Part shown: piece after piece, positions 15,026 through 23,485 of the stretch
Layout: each line of letters starts with the position of its first letter
Position numbering within the stretch: the stretch's first letter is position 1
Assembly (NCBI RefSeq): GCF_025909975.1
Contig: NZ_JAPCIO010000007.1
Coordinates: forward strand, 62,345 to 126,344
Source: Flavobacterium lacisediminis
GTDB taxonomy: Bacteria; Bacteroidota; Bacteroidia; Flavobacteriales; Flavobacteriaceae
Length of the DNA stretch: 64,000 nt
Direction: 5' to 3'
Notes under the pieces: model-generated
What the model was told of the DNA's origin: nothing
Seen by the model: only the letters and a program-made list of their open reading frames with translations
The model's database searches: none
Program-made: the position numbers and the translations under genes

Positions 15026-16447
15026 TTAATCCTCTCTACTCCCATCATCCGCCATTCGTACCATTTTTGGCGTAAACTTGGCAACTACATCTACCAAATC
15101 TTCTTGGGCAGCCATAACTTGATGAATATCTTTATAAGCCATTGGAGCTTCGTCTTTTCCTGCACCAATAAGCGTTACACCATGATCTTTTAAAATGGCT
15201 TGCATTTCGTTTTTAGTAATAGTTTTAATGGCTTGGGTTCTACTCATTTGTCTTCCAGCACCATGAGAAGCGGAGTTGATAGCGTTTTCTTCGCCTTTTC
15301 CTCGCACTAAAAATCCAGGTGCCGTCATACTTCCTGGGATAATTCCCATCACACCTTTTACGGCTGGAGTAGCTCCTTTTCTATGCACAATTACTTCTTC
15401 TCCATTGTAGGTTTCTTTCCAAGCAAAATTATGATGGTTCTCTACTTTGGCTAAAACAGTTGCTCCCAACGCTTTTTCCATTTTGGTATGAATAATTTCA
15501 TGACAAGCCGAAGCGTAATCTCCTGCCAAATTCATCGCAATCCAATATTCTTGTCCCAAATCAGAACCTAAATCCAAATAGGCTAAGTTTCTGGCTACTT
15601 CTGGAAGTTTACAAGTTTCTTTAGCAATTTTAGTATAGTGTCCAGCAATGGTAGCTCCAAAACCTCTCGAACCTGAATGTGTCAACAAAGCCACATATTT
15701 TCCTTTTGGAATATTTAATGCAGCATCATCGGTTGCAAATTCTATAATACCAAATTCCACAAAGTGATTTCCACCACCAGAAGAACCTAATTGCGACCAA
15801 GCTTTATCTTTTAAGTTTTTAATAAAAGTGTGTTCAGTAAACTCGTTTCTATCCAAAACTTCATGATTCGATTTGTATTGTCCCTGAAAACCGTGTCCCG
15901 CTCCAAATTTAGAATGGGCAACCAATTCTCTTTTGAATTTTGCTTCATTTTCATAATAAAACAACTCCGGAATATCATAAATCGACAAAGCCATTCTACA
16001 ACCAATATCCACACCCACACCAAACGGAATCACCGCATTATTGGTAGCTAAAACCCCACCAATTGGCAATCCATAACCTTGATGCGCATCAGGCATTAAA
16101 GCGCCAGCCACAGTAACAGGTAACTGCATAGCAACTTGCATTTGTTTAATCGCACCTTCTTCAATTTTATCGGCACCATACAAAGCAAAATCAGCTGGAT
16201 TTGGATTTAGAGCGATAAAATCTTCTGGTTTTTCATTGGCTTTTTCAATAATAGCTTGTGCTAACTTTCCAAAGATTTTATGTTCTAAAAATGCTTCTGG
16301 ATTTTCTAATACCAAGGCATAATTAGACAACATTTCCTCTTTAGTCAATCCTGTTCTTTTGGCATTAGCTTTTAAAGCAATTCCAATTAAACTTCCTTCA
16401 GGATATCCTAAGGCTAATAAATCGGTTCCGTTAATTTTAGTTTCCAT
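15026..16447 (-). CDS. rtcB: RtcB RNA-splicing/repair ligase
   Basis: RtcB joins RNA 2',3'-cyclic phosphate or 3'-phosphate ends to 5'-OH ends using GTP and manganese. From the ATG at 16445-16447 the protein has 473 residues and carries the family motifs: MPDAHQGYGLPIGGV (118-132), VDIGC (146-150), GGGNHFVE (224-231), HSGSRG (257-262), PGSMTAPGFLVRG (371-383), and HGAGR (395-399), whose His395 should take the GMP. The frame stays open 23 codons further upstream, but that part reads through a hairpin in the leader, so I chose METKING. It is the first gene of the minus-strand operon and divergent from HD-WYL. Confidence 0.93.
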   Translation of the reverse strand: METKINGTDLLALGYPEGSLIGIALKANAKRTGLTKEEMLSNYALVLENPEAFLEHKIFGKLAQAIIEKANEKPEDFIALNPNPADFALYGADKIEEGAIKQMQVAMQLPVTVAGALMPDAHQGYGLPIGGVLATNNAVIPFGVGVDIGCRMALSIYDIPELFYYENEAKFKRELVAHSKFGAGHGFQGQYKSNHEVLDRNEFTEHTFIKNLKDKAWSQLGSSGGGNHFVEFGIIEFATDDAALNIPKGKYVALLTHSGSRGFGATIAGHYTKIAKETCKLPEVARNLAYLDLGSDLGQEYWIAMNLAGDYASACHEIIHTKMEKALGATVLAKVENHHNFAWKETYNGEEVIVHRKGATPAVKGVMGIIPGSMTAPGFLVRGKGEENAINSASHGAGRQMSRTQAIKTITKNEMQAILKDHGVTLIGAGKDEAPMAYKDIHQVMAAQEDLVDVVAKFTPKMVRMADDGSRED

Positions 16448-16490
16448 GACGTTAAATTTATATTTTTTATTTGATTTTTTTGCTTTCGAG

Positions 16491-16550
16491 AGCCTGATGC
16501 ATGTCCAACCATACATCAGGCTAACTACCCTTTGTTTGATGAAGCAAAGG
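16491..16550 (-). promoter_or_regulatory. Two-hairpin leader upstream of rtcB
   Basis: Two inverted repeats lie between the operator-like palindrome and the rtcB start: CCTTTG-N10-CAAAGG (16529-16550) and a 9-bp perfect stem AGCCTGATG/CATCAGGCT (16491-16522) extended by ATG/CAT inside. On the minus strand, bases 16561-16545 read AACTGTAAAACC-TTTG, close to the anticodon arm of the Tyr-like unit in the array (CTGTAAAACC shared). No T run follows, so it is not an intrinsic terminator. Confidence 0.5.
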
Positions 16551-16558
16551 TTTTACAG

Positions 16559-16583
16559 TTCTACGCAATTATTTTGCGCAGTA
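16559..16583. promoter_or_regulatory. 25-bp palindrome, copy 2 (candidate WYL operator)
   Basis: TTCTACGCA-ATTATTT-TGCGCAGTA is a nearly perfect inverted repeat matching the copy at 3304-3328 in 22 of 25 positions. It overlaps the -33 element of the HD-WYL promoter and lies just upstream of the rtcB leader, so a protein bound here could control both divergent transcripts. Confidence 0.55.
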
Positions 16584-16603
16584 AAAAAAGAATTGTATTT
16601 TTG
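16572..16603 (+). promoter_or_regulatory. Promoter of HD-WYL operon
   Basis: The -33 TTTTG (16572-16576) and -7 TATTTTTG (16596-16603) are separated by 19 bases, matching the Bacteroidota consensus. The HD gene starts at 16618, so the 5' leader would be only a few bases long. Confidence 0.65.
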
Positions 16604-16617
16604 AGTAAATTCTGATT

Positions 16618-17229
16618 ATGAATCTAAAAGAAATATATACAAACCTATTGCTTGAAATAGGCTTTACTGTCAATGAAATCAATAGTTTATGGTTGGATTT
16701 AGAAAAAGCATACTCCAAAAAATCAAGATACTATCACAATCTTACACATTTGGAAGAAATGGTGTTTTGGTTCACGAAATACAAAGAGCAACTACAACAG
16801 CCAAAGGAAGTATTGTTTAGCATTTTTTACCACGATTATGTGTACAAAGTCACGAGAAAAGACAACGAGTTAAAAAGTGCTGAACACGCAATTGCACTAT
16901 TAAAATCAAATCATCAACTCAACAAACAAAAGGTTTTTGACCATATTCTCGCTACACAATTGCACCAACACAACGAAAACGAAGATAGCAACTGGTTAAT
17001 CGATTTTGATTTGAAAATCCTTTCCAAAGATTGGGAAGATTATAAAATCTATTGCCAGCAAATTAGAAAAGAATACAAAATCTATCCCGATTTCCTCTAT
17101 AATCCCGGCAGAAAAAAGGCTTTAGAACATTTCCTAGAAAACAAAAACATCTATCAAACCCAAGAATTCAGAACATTTTTCGAAGCTAAAGCAAGAGAAA
17201 ATATCCAAAAAGAAATAGCTACTCTGTAG
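16618..17229 (+). CDS. HD-superfamily phosphohydrolase-like protein
   Basis: The 203-residue protein resembles the predicted metal-dependent HD phosphohydrolases (COG4339 type): YHNLTHLEEM at about 38-47 supplies histidines and FSIFYHDYVY at about 66-75 supplies the HD pair, with later conserved Asp in the segment around WLIDFDLKIL. There is no signal peptide. The natural substrate of this family is not known. Its place next to WYL and opposite rtcB suggests a role in RNA end processing or nucleotide signalling in this locus, which is inference. It ends 16 bases before the WYL start. Confidence 0.75.
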   Translation: MNLKEIYTNLLLEIGFTVNEINSLWLDLEKAYSKKSRYYHNLTHLEEMVFWFTKYKEQLQQPKEVLFSIFYHDYVYKVTRKDNELKSAEHAIALLKSNHQLNKQKVFDHILATQLHQHNENEDSNWLIDFDLKILSKDWEDYKIYCQQIRKEYKIYPDFLYNPGRKKALEHFLENKNIYQTQEFRTFFEAKARENIQKEIATL

Positions 17230-17245
17230 AACTGAACACTAAAAA

Positions 17246-18295
17246 ATGAACACTGAACACTTCAAAAAAATGGCTCAAAATAAAAACGCTCTCATCCGCT
17301 ACAAAACCATCGACAAATGTTTGCAAAACAACTACCGTCAATGGACTTTAGAAGATTTAATGAACGCTTGTAGCGAAGCTTTGTACGAATACGAAGGCAA
17401 AGAAAATCCAGTAAGCAAACGCACCATTCAATTGGATATTCAGATGATGCGTAGCGAAAAGTTGGGCTACAATGCCCCTATTGAAGTATATGACAAAAAA
17501 TATTACCACTACGCCGAAGAAGATTTCTCCATTACCGATATTCCTTTAACCGAAACTGATATTAATGTTCTTAGTGAAACGGTTTCTATGTTGAAGCAAT
17601 TCAAAGATTTTTCCTTGTTCAATGATGTTTCAGACATTCTGCAACGCTTAGAAGATAAAATCTATGCCGAAAAATCACATACCCAACCCGTAATTCATTT
17701 GGACAAAAATGAGAGTCTAAAAGGCTTGCATTTTTTAGATGAAATTTATCAAGCGATAGTTAAAAAAATAGTTTTAGTAATTACCTATAAGTCATTCAAA
17801 TCCAAAGAAGAAAATCAATTTCATTTTCATCCATTCATTTTAAAAGAATTCAATAATCGTTGGTTTGTAGTAGGGCGAAAAAAAGTCAGTCAACCCATCG
17901 CTAATTTAGCCTTAGACCGTATTATTAAAATTGATTACGATTTTCAAATGCCATTTTTGGAGCAACCTTTTAATCCAGAGAACTATTATAAAAATGTAAT
18001 TGGTGTTACTGTAAATTCAGGCTTACAGCCAAAACCTATTCAACTTTGGATAGATCAATACAACGCACCTTATGTACTAACCAAGCCACTCCACCGTTCC
18101 CAACGATTACTAAAAAAAAACGAAGACGGAAGCATTATCATCAACCTATTTCTAATCGAAAACTACGAAATGGAGCGCATTCTTCTAGGTTTCGGAGATG
18201 GCTTAGAAGTCCTAAAACCCGAACGATTAAGATTGCGAATGAAAAGTATTTTAGAAAAATCCTTAAAACGATATGAAAGAAGCCCGGAACTCTAA
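17246..18295 (+). CDS. WYL-domain transcriptional regulator
   Basis: The 349-residue protein has an N-terminal DNA-binding region (about 15-80; WTLEDLMNACSEALYEYEG then SKRTIQLDIQMMR) followed by a WYL domain. The strands KKIVLVITYKSFKS and HPFILKEFNNRWFVVG at about 170-220 show the family pattern, and a WCX-like C-terminal extension follows. WYL proteins sense nucleic-acid or nucleotide ligands and often control RNA-repair and defense operons. It is co-transcribed with the HD gene and divergent from rtcB. I infer that it controls both through the 25-bp palindrome at 16559. Confidence 0.85.
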   Translation: MNTEHFKKMAQNKNALIRYKTIDKCLQNNYRQWTLEDLMNACSEALYEYEGKENPVSKRTIQLDIQMMRSEKLGYNAPIEVYDKKYYHYAEEDFSITDIPLTETDINVLSETVSMLKQFKDFSLFNDVSDILQRLEDKIYAEKSHTQPVIHLDKNESLKGLHFLDEIYQAIVKKIVLVITYKSFKSKEENQFHFHPFILKEFNNRWFVVGRKKVSQPIANLALDRIIKIDYDFQMPFLEQPFNPENYYKNVIGVTVNSGLQPKPIQLWIDQYNAPYVLTKPLHRSQRLLKKNEDGSIIINLFLIENYEMERILLGFGDGLEVLKPERLRLRMKSILEKSLKRYERSPEL

Positions 18296-18320
18296 AAATT
18301 TCTTTTCTTTAATAAAGTAA

Positions 18321-18392
18321 TAGGTAGATACTAGGTAGATACTCCGTACATACTCCATAGATAGTGTATAGATAAAGTATGGATAGTGTATG
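18321..18392. repeat. Short degenerate direct repeats downstream of WYL gene
   Basis: TAGGTAGATAC occurs twice in tandem (18321-18331, 18332-18342), followed by looser variants (TCCGTACATAC, CCATAGATAG, TATAGATAAAG, TGGATAGTGTATG). I see no gene here. It may be slipped-strand expansion in spacer DNA, and it marks the right border of the accessory region. Confidence 0.5.
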
Positions 18393-18405
18393 CAAACCAA
18401 AACAA

Positions 18406-18431
18406 AAAAAGACACCCGAAAGTGTCTTTTA
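18406..18431. terminator. Bidirectional terminator between WYL and E1 genes
   Basis: AAAAGACAC-CCGAAA-GTGTCTTTT forms a 9-bp stem flanked by A and T runs and lies between two convergent genes. Confidence 0.75.
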
Positions 18432-18450
18432 AATTATTTATGATGATGAA

Positions 18451-20427
18451 TTAATAAGCTAATAATTCCTTTAATTCGGTTTCAAATCTACCTTTAGGTA
18501 AATATTGATCTTCTAACGACTTCATAAACGGAATTGCCGATTCTAAACTTCCTACTCTTCTAACTGGAGCATCTAAATGTTCAAAGCAGTTTTCCATAAT
18601 CATAGCCGAAATATCACTGGCAACACCACCAAACAAAGTATCTTCTTGTAAAATGATTACTTTATTTGTTTTCTTAACAGAAGCGTAAATTGCATCCCAA
18701 TCCATTGGTTGTAACGTTCTTAAATCTAATAAGTCTGCTTTAATTTCTGGATTTTTAGCCAAAGTTTCTAAAGCCCAATGAACTCCTGCTCCAAATGAAA
18801 TAATCGTAACATCTGTTCCTTCTTTAATCAATGACGCTTTTCCGAAAGGTAACGTATAGTAATCTTTTGGTACATCTTGATAAACACTTCTATACAATTG
18901 CTTGTGTTCGAAGAATAATACTGGATTTGGATCGTTAATCGCTGTATTCAATAACCCTTTTGCGTCATAAGGAAACGCTGGATACACTACTTTTAATCCT
19001 GGTGTTTTTGTAAACCAAGCTTCGTTTGTTTGCGAATGGAAAGGTCCCGCTTGAGTTCCACCACCACAAGGCATACGCACCACTACATCCGACTTTTCTT
19101 GCCATCTGTAATGTTGCTTTGCTAATAAGTTAACAATTGGATTAAATCCAGTCGAAACGAAATCTGCAAATTGCATTTCCATTACGGCTTTAAATCCATT
19201 TATTGATAATCCGTTAGCCGCTGAAACTACAGCGCTTTCACAGATTGGTGTATTTCTAACTCTTTCTTTTCCAAATTGGGCTACGAATCCATCCGTAATT
19301 TTAAAAGCACCACCATATTCGGCAATATCTTGTCCCATGATTACCAAATTCTCATGGCGTTCCATCGACTGACGTAAACCATTCGAAATAGCATCAATCA
19401 CACGGATATTTTCAACTTCCGAAGATGGATTAAATGCTTCAAATTCGTAAGGTTTATAAACATCACCTAATTCCTCTTCCAAAGAAGCTACAATTTCTGG
19501 TTCTTCTTGAACTTTTGCCCAATCCGTATCGATTTCTTTTTTAATTTCAGCTCTAATTGCTTCATCTTCTTCATCTGATAAAACCGCTGTAGCTTTTAAG
19601 TAGTTTCTATAATTTTCTACTGGATCTTTGATTGCCCACATGTCCATTAATTCTTGCGGAACGTATTTCGTACCACTCGCCTCTTCATGGCCACGCATTC
19701 TAAACGTTTTGAACTCCAATAATACAGGACGTGGATTTTCTACCATAGAAGCTTTTAATTCCGAAATCAAATGCACTACTTCTAATAAGTTATTACCATC
19801 AACCACATAACTTTCCATTCCGTAACCAACACCTTTATCTGCAAGGTTTTCACAACGGTATTGCTCGTTTGTTGGAGTTGATAATCCGTAACCATTATTT
19901 TCAATAACGAATAAAACCGGTAATTCCCAAACTGCTGCTATATTTAACGCTTCGTGAAAATCTCCTTCAGAAGTAGCGCCTTCACCAGTAAAAACTGCAG
20001 TTACTTTTCCGTTTTTTCTTAATTTATTGGCTAAAGCGATTCCGTCAGCAATCCCTAATTGAGGACCTAAATGCGAAATCATTCCAATAATCTTATATTC
20101 TTGTGTTCCGAAATGGAAACTTCTATCACGACCTTTTGTAAACCCGTTTTTCTTTCCTTGCCATTGAGAAAACAAACGGTGTAATGGAATATCACGAGTA
20201 GTAAACACTCCTAAATTACGGTGCATTGGTAAAATATATTCATCTTTATCCAAAACCGAAGTGATTCCAACAGAAATAGCTTCTTGTCCGATTCCAGAGA
20301 ACCATTTCGATACTTTTCCTTGACGGATTAGAATCAACATTTTCTCTTCAATCAAACGCGGTTTTAAGATTTTCTTATATAAATCAAGTAGTTGCGAATT
20401 CGATAATTCTTTTCTTTCAAAGTTCAT
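18451..20427 (-). CDS. 2-oxoacid dehydrogenase E1, fused alpha and beta subunits
   Basis: The 658-residue protein is the thiamine-diphosphate-dependent E1 component of a 2-oxoacid (probably branched-chain) dehydrogenase complex. The alpha half (about 1-330) has the cofactor motif GEGATSEGDFHEALN and ENNGYGLSTP. The beta half (about 345-658) has IRVIDAISNGLRQSM, MGQDIAEYGGAFK and a transketolase C-terminal domain (VTIISFGAGV). The fusion of alpha and beta in one chain is common in Bacteroidota. It catalyses oxidative decarboxylation and transfers the acyl group to lipoyl-E2, which is not encoded here. It stands alone, with convergent WYL downstream. Confidence 0.88.
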   Translation of the reverse strand: MNFERKELSNSQLLDLYKKILKPRLIEEKMLILIRQGKVSKWFSGIGQEAISVGITSVLDKDEYILPMHRNLGVFTTRDIPLHRLFSQWQGKKNGFTKGRDRSFHFGTQEYKIIGMISHLGPQLGIADGIALANKLRKNGKVTAVFTGEGATSEGDFHEALNIAAVWELPVLFVIENNGYGLSTPTNEQYRCENLADKGVGYGMESYVVDGNNLLEVVHLISELKASMVENPRPVLLEFKTFRMRGHEEASGTKYVPQELMDMWAIKDPVENYRNYLKATAVLSDEEDEAIRAEIKKEIDTDWAKVQEEPEIVASLEEELGDVYKPYEFEAFNPSSEVENIRVIDAISNGLRQSMERHENLVIMGQDIAEYGGAFKITDGFVAQFGKERVRNTPICESAVVSAANGLSINGFKAVMEMQFADFVSTGFNPIVNLLAKQHYRWQEKSDVVVRMPCGGGTQAGPFHSQTNEAWFTKTPGLKVVYPAFPYDAKGLLNTAINDPNPVLFFEHKQLYRSVYQDVPKDYYTLPFGKASLIKEGTDVTIISFGAGVHWALETLAKNPEIKADLLDLRTLQPMDWDAIYASVKKTNKVIILQEDTLFGGVASDISAMIMENCFEHLDAPVRRVGSLESAIPFMKSLEDQYLPKGRFETELKELLAY

Positions 20428-20537
20428 GATAGTGGAACGATTAAATTTTGCTCAAAAGTAATAAAAATAACATTTTGAAAGCAAATTGTTATAAAAAAAG
20501 AAAGTTAAAAAATCAAAGTCAACAATAAATTAAAGTT

Positions 20538-20577
20538 TAAACGCAAAGACGCAAAGTTTTTCGCAAAGAGCGCAAAG
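20538..20577. repeat. Dispersed CGCAAAG repeat
   Basis: Four copies of CGCAAAG (20542, 20550, 20562, 20571) occur in the gene-free stretch between the E1 and oxygenase genes. I recognise this type (AACGCAAAGACGCAAAG) as a dispersed intergenic repeat of Flavobacteriaceae. The rest of 20428-20660 shows no gene. Confidence 0.5.
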
Positions 20578-20665
20578 AATAATTTTTTAAAATTCACAAA
20601 ATTAACTCTAGATATATTTTTCACTTTTTACTTTTTACTTTTCTCAATTGTTAATAACTTTACTT

Positions 20666-20718
20666 TTTTGAATTTAAAATATTTAATTATATTTGTATTT
20701 ACTTGGGTTATAACCCAA
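20666..20718 (+). promoter_or_regulatory. Promoter with palindromic operator for 20746 oxygenase gene
   Basis: The -33 TTTTG (20666-20670) and -7 TATATTTG (20688-20695) are 17 bases apart. A perfect 16-bp palindrome TTGGGTTATAACCCAA (20703-20718) lies over the expected transcription start, where a repressor would block initiation. Confidence 0.6.
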
Positions 20719-20745
20719 ATGATTTATTAACAACAAAGCTTAAGT

Positions 20746-21699
20746 ATGCAACAAATTCCTAGTGTTGACTTACGTGATTTCCTGTCGGATGATCCGGCAC
20801 GTAAACAAAAATTTGTAAATGAAATCGGAAAAGCCTACGAAGAAATCGGATTCGTAGCATTAAAAGGTCATTTTTTAGATGACAAATTAGTTGAAGGTTT
20901 GTATTCAGAAGTGAGAAACTTCTTTACACTTCCTTTAGAAACCAAAGCAAAATACGAAATTCCAGGCATTGGAGGACAACGTGGTTATGTTTCTTTTGGT
21001 AAAGAACATGCTAAAGGTCGCTCTGCTGGAGATTTGAAAGAGTTTTGGCATTTTGGACAATACGTTAGCGAAGGTTCAAAGTACGCTGGCGAATATCCAG
21101 ACAACGTGGAAGTAACGGAATTACCTAAATTCAATGAAGTAGGTAAAGAAGCTTACCAAATGTTAGAAAAAACAGGTGTTTATGTGTTAAGAGCGTTAGC
21201 ACTTTACATTGGTTTAGACGAATTCTACTTTGATAAATTTATTAAAGACGGAAACAGTATTTTACGTCCAATCCACTACCCACCTATTACTGACGAACCT
21301 AAAGACGGAGCCGTTCGTGCAGCAGCACATGGTGACATCAACTTGATTACCTTATTAATGGGAGCTCAAGGAAAAGGATTACAAGTACAAAATCACAATG
21401 GAGAATGGATTGACGCTATGGCAAAACCAGACGAGTTGATGATTAATGTTGGGGATATGTTATCAAGACATACCAACAACAAGTTGAAATCAACGATTCA
21501 CCAAGTGGTAAATCCACCAAGAGAATTGTGGGGTTCTTCTCGTTATTCAATTCCTTTCTTCATGCATCCTGTAAGCGATATGAGTTTAAATTGCTTACCA
21601 GAATGTATCGATGAAAATAATCCAAAATTATATGAAGATATCACCGCTGGTGAATTTTTACATGAACGTTTGGTAGAATTAGGATTGATTAAGAAGTAA
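20746..21699 (+). CDS. Isopenicillin N synthase-like 2OG-Fe(II) oxygenase
   Basis: The 317-residue protein has the two-domain layout of the isopenicillin N synthase family: an N-terminal DIOX_N region (about 1-110, IPSVDLRDF) and a jelly-roll catalytic domain. The iron ligands are His and Asp in AAHGDINLITLL (about 195-206) and His in LKSTIHQVVNP (about 250). The cosubstrate-binding Arg is in SSRYSIPFF. Members oxidise small metabolites; the substrate here is unknown. The protein is cytoplasmic. The palindrome upstream suggests dedicated regulation. Confidence 0.85.
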   Translation: MQQIPSVDLRDFLSDDPARKQKFVNEIGKAYEEIGFVALKGHFLDDKLVEGLYSEVRNFFTLPLETKAKYEIPGIGGQRGYVSFGKEHAKGRSAGDLKEFWHFGQYVSEGSKYAGEYPDNVEVTELPKFNEVGKEAYQMLEKTGVYVLRALALYIGLDEFYFDKFIKDGNSILRPIHYPPITDEPKDGAVRAAAHGDINLITLLMGAQGKGLQVQNHNGEWIDAMAKPDELMINVGDMLSRHTNNKLKSTIHQVVNPPRELWGSSRYSIPFFMHPVSDMSLNCLPECIDENNPKLYEDITAGEFLHERLVELGLIKK

Positions 21700-21817
21700 T
21701 TTATTTTAAAATAGATAGAAAAGGCATTAAGTTTTCTTGATGTCTTTTTTGTTTTTTATAAAATCTAACATAAAACAAAGTAACTTTGTTATTGTAGAAC
21801 TTGTTAACTTATTAAAA

Positions 21818-22150
21818 ATGGATTTAAGCGAACAATTGAAAAAACTTTTCCCAAACCACGAAGTTTCTAACGAACCAGAATCTATCGAAGAAACGCCTCA
21901 CGAATTATTTGTTCAAAAAGAACCAATGATTTGCAAATATGAGAAGCGTAAAGGGAAACCTACCACGATTATTTCAGGATATGAAGGTGAAGACGAAGAT
22001 TTTAAAATCCTAGCTAAGGAAATCAAAAGCAAATTAGCAGTTGGTGGCACGTTTAAAGATGGAGAAATCATCATTCAAGGTGATTATCGTGATAAAATCA
22101 TGAAAATACTACAAGACAAAGGATTCAAAACAAAACGAGTTGGAGGTTAA
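21818..22150 (+). CDS. eIF1/SUI1-family translation initiation factor-like protein
   Basis: From the ATG at 21818 the protein has 110 residues. An acidic N-terminal part is followed by the SUI1 domain (about 40-110): CKYEKRKGKPTTIISGY, then LKSKLAVGGTFKDG-like (here KSKLAVGGTFKDGEIIIQGD) and IMKILQDKGFKTKR. This is the bacterial YciH type, a homologue of eukaryotic eIF1 that affects start-codon fidelity. The frame is open 27 codons further upstream, but that part is not SUI1-like. It stands alone between the oxygenase and the phosphorylase. Confidence 0.85.
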   Translation: MDLSEQLKKLFPNHEVSNEPESIEETPHELFVQKEPMICKYEKRKGKPTTIISGYEGEDEDFKILAKEIKSKLAVGGTFKDGEIIIQGDYRDKIMKILQDKGFKTKRVGG

Positions 22151-22225
22151 ATTCAATAAGTGAATTTAAAATTATGAAATAAAAATGGCTTAAAGCGTAT
22201 AGCCTAAAGCATAATACAAAAACAA

Positions 22226-23092
22226 ATGATAGCAGCATCAGAATTAATATTAAATCCAGACGGAAGTGTATATCACATTAACTTAAAGCCTGGACAAATC
22301 GCTAACGATATTATCTTCGTTGGTGACCAAAACCGTGTTGAAAAAATTACAAAACACTTTGATTCTATTGAGTTCACCACTCAAAAACGTGAATTTAAAA
22401 CGCAAACCGGAACTTACAAAGGAAAAAGAATTACGGTTATGTCATCCGGAATTGGTCCAGATAACATCGACATCGTAATGAATGAATTAGACGCTTTGGT
22501 AAACGTTGATTTAGCAACTAGAACCGTTAAAAATGAATTGACTTCATTGAATATAGTTCGTATCGGAACTTCCGGTTCGTTACAAGCGGATATTCCTTGC
22601 GATAGTTTTGTAATGAGTCAGTATGGATTAGGATTGGATAACATGCTTCGCTCCTATTTAATTGACGAAATTTCGGAAACCGAAATGGAAGAAGCTTTTA
22701 TCAAGCAAACCAATTGGGACATGAGAAAAGGTCGTCCATACGTAATTGCAGGAAGCAAAACGTTAGAACAAAGATTAGAAAGTGATAAAATTTTTAAAGG
22801 ATTCACAGGAACCGCTGGTGGGTTTTACGGTCCACAAGGTCGTGTGGTGCGTTTAGGAATTCAAGATCCAGAATTAAATTCTAAAATGGATAGTTTTAAT
22901 TTTAATGGAACTAGAATGACTAATTTAGAAATGGAAACTGGTGCTATTTATGGTTTAGGAAAACTATTAGGTCACAACTGTTTATCTTTAAATGCTATCA
23001 TCGCTAACCGTGCAACTGGAACTTTCAGTGAAGACCCATATAAAGCTGTAGATGAATTAATTGAGTATACTTTAAATAAGTTAGCGGAATAA
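22226..23092 (+). CDS. Nucleoside phosphorylase (uridine phosphorylase-like)
   Basis: The 288-residue protein is a PNP/UDP-family nucleoside phosphorylase. Phosphate-binding VGDQNRVEKI (about 31-40), MSSGIGPDNIDIVMNEL (about 72-88), RIGTSGSLQ (about 112-120) and the substrate loop NLEMETGAIYGLGKLLGH (about 233-250) are all present. It would split nucleosides such as uridine with phosphate to base and ribose-1-phosphate in the cytoplasm. It starts a run of small plus-strand genes. Confidence 0.85.
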   Translation: MIAASELILNPDGSVYHINLKPGQIANDIIFVGDQNRVEKITKHFDSIEFTTQKREFKTQTGTYKGKRITVMSSGIGPDNIDIVMNELDALVNVDLATRTVKNELTSLNIVRIGTSGSLQADIPCDSFVMSQYGLGLDNMLRSYLIDEISETEMEEAFIKQTNWDMRKGRPYVIAGSKTLEQRLESDKIFKGFTGTAGGFYGPQGRVVRLGIQDPELNSKMDSFNFNGTRMTNLEMETGAIYGLGKLLGHNCLSLNAIIANRATGTFSEDPYKAVDELIEYTLNKLAE

Positions 23093-23107
23093 TTATATAT
23101 CAAAAAA

Positions 23108-23485
23108 ATGACTTTCCGTTTTGCAAGACACACCAATGATTTAGAACAAATTAAATCCTTTTATATCGATATTTTAGGGTTTGAATTGCTTGGTGGTTTT
23201 GAAAATCATAATGGTTATGATGGTATTTTTATAGGAAAATCAAATGAAAATTGGCATTTAGAATTTACAAAATCAGATGAAATTGTTCATTTTGATTTTA
23301 ATGAGGATGATAATTTAGTTTTTTATCCAAACAATAAAATGGAGTTTGACTTCATTATGAATAAAATTCAATCAAAAAAAATTGAATTGATAAAAGCGAA
23401 AAATCCTTATTGGAATGAAAACGGAAAAATGATTTTAGATCCTGATGGCTATAGAATTATAATTTCTGATTTAAAAATAGAATGA
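23108..23485 (+). CDS. VOC-family (glyoxalase/dioxygenase-like) protein
   Basis: The 125-residue protein has the paired beta-alpha-beta-beta-beta units of the vicinal oxygen chelate fold: TFRFARHTNDLEQIKSFYID at the start and KMILDPDGYRIIISDL at the end, with metal-ligand candidates at the N-terminal His and the Glu/Asp in LDPDG. The activity is unknown. Its end overlaps the next gene by four bases (ATGA), so both are translated together. Confidence 0.75.
   Translation: MTFRFARHTNDLEQIKSFYIDILGFELLGGFENHNGYDGIFIGKSNENWHLEFTKSDEIVHFDFNEDDNLVFYPNNKMEFDFIMNKIQSKKIELIKAKNPYWNENGKMILDPDGYRIIISDLKIE

Noticed and set aside
15026..16516. The longer RtcB frame starting at 16516
   Set aside because: The extra 23 residues are translated from the leader hairpin, while METKING at 16447 fits the usual N-terminus of this RtcB type.
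18321..18392. A CRISPR array
   Set aside because: The repeated unit is only 11 bases, the copies are directly adjacent or degenerate, and there are no unique spacers or cas genes.
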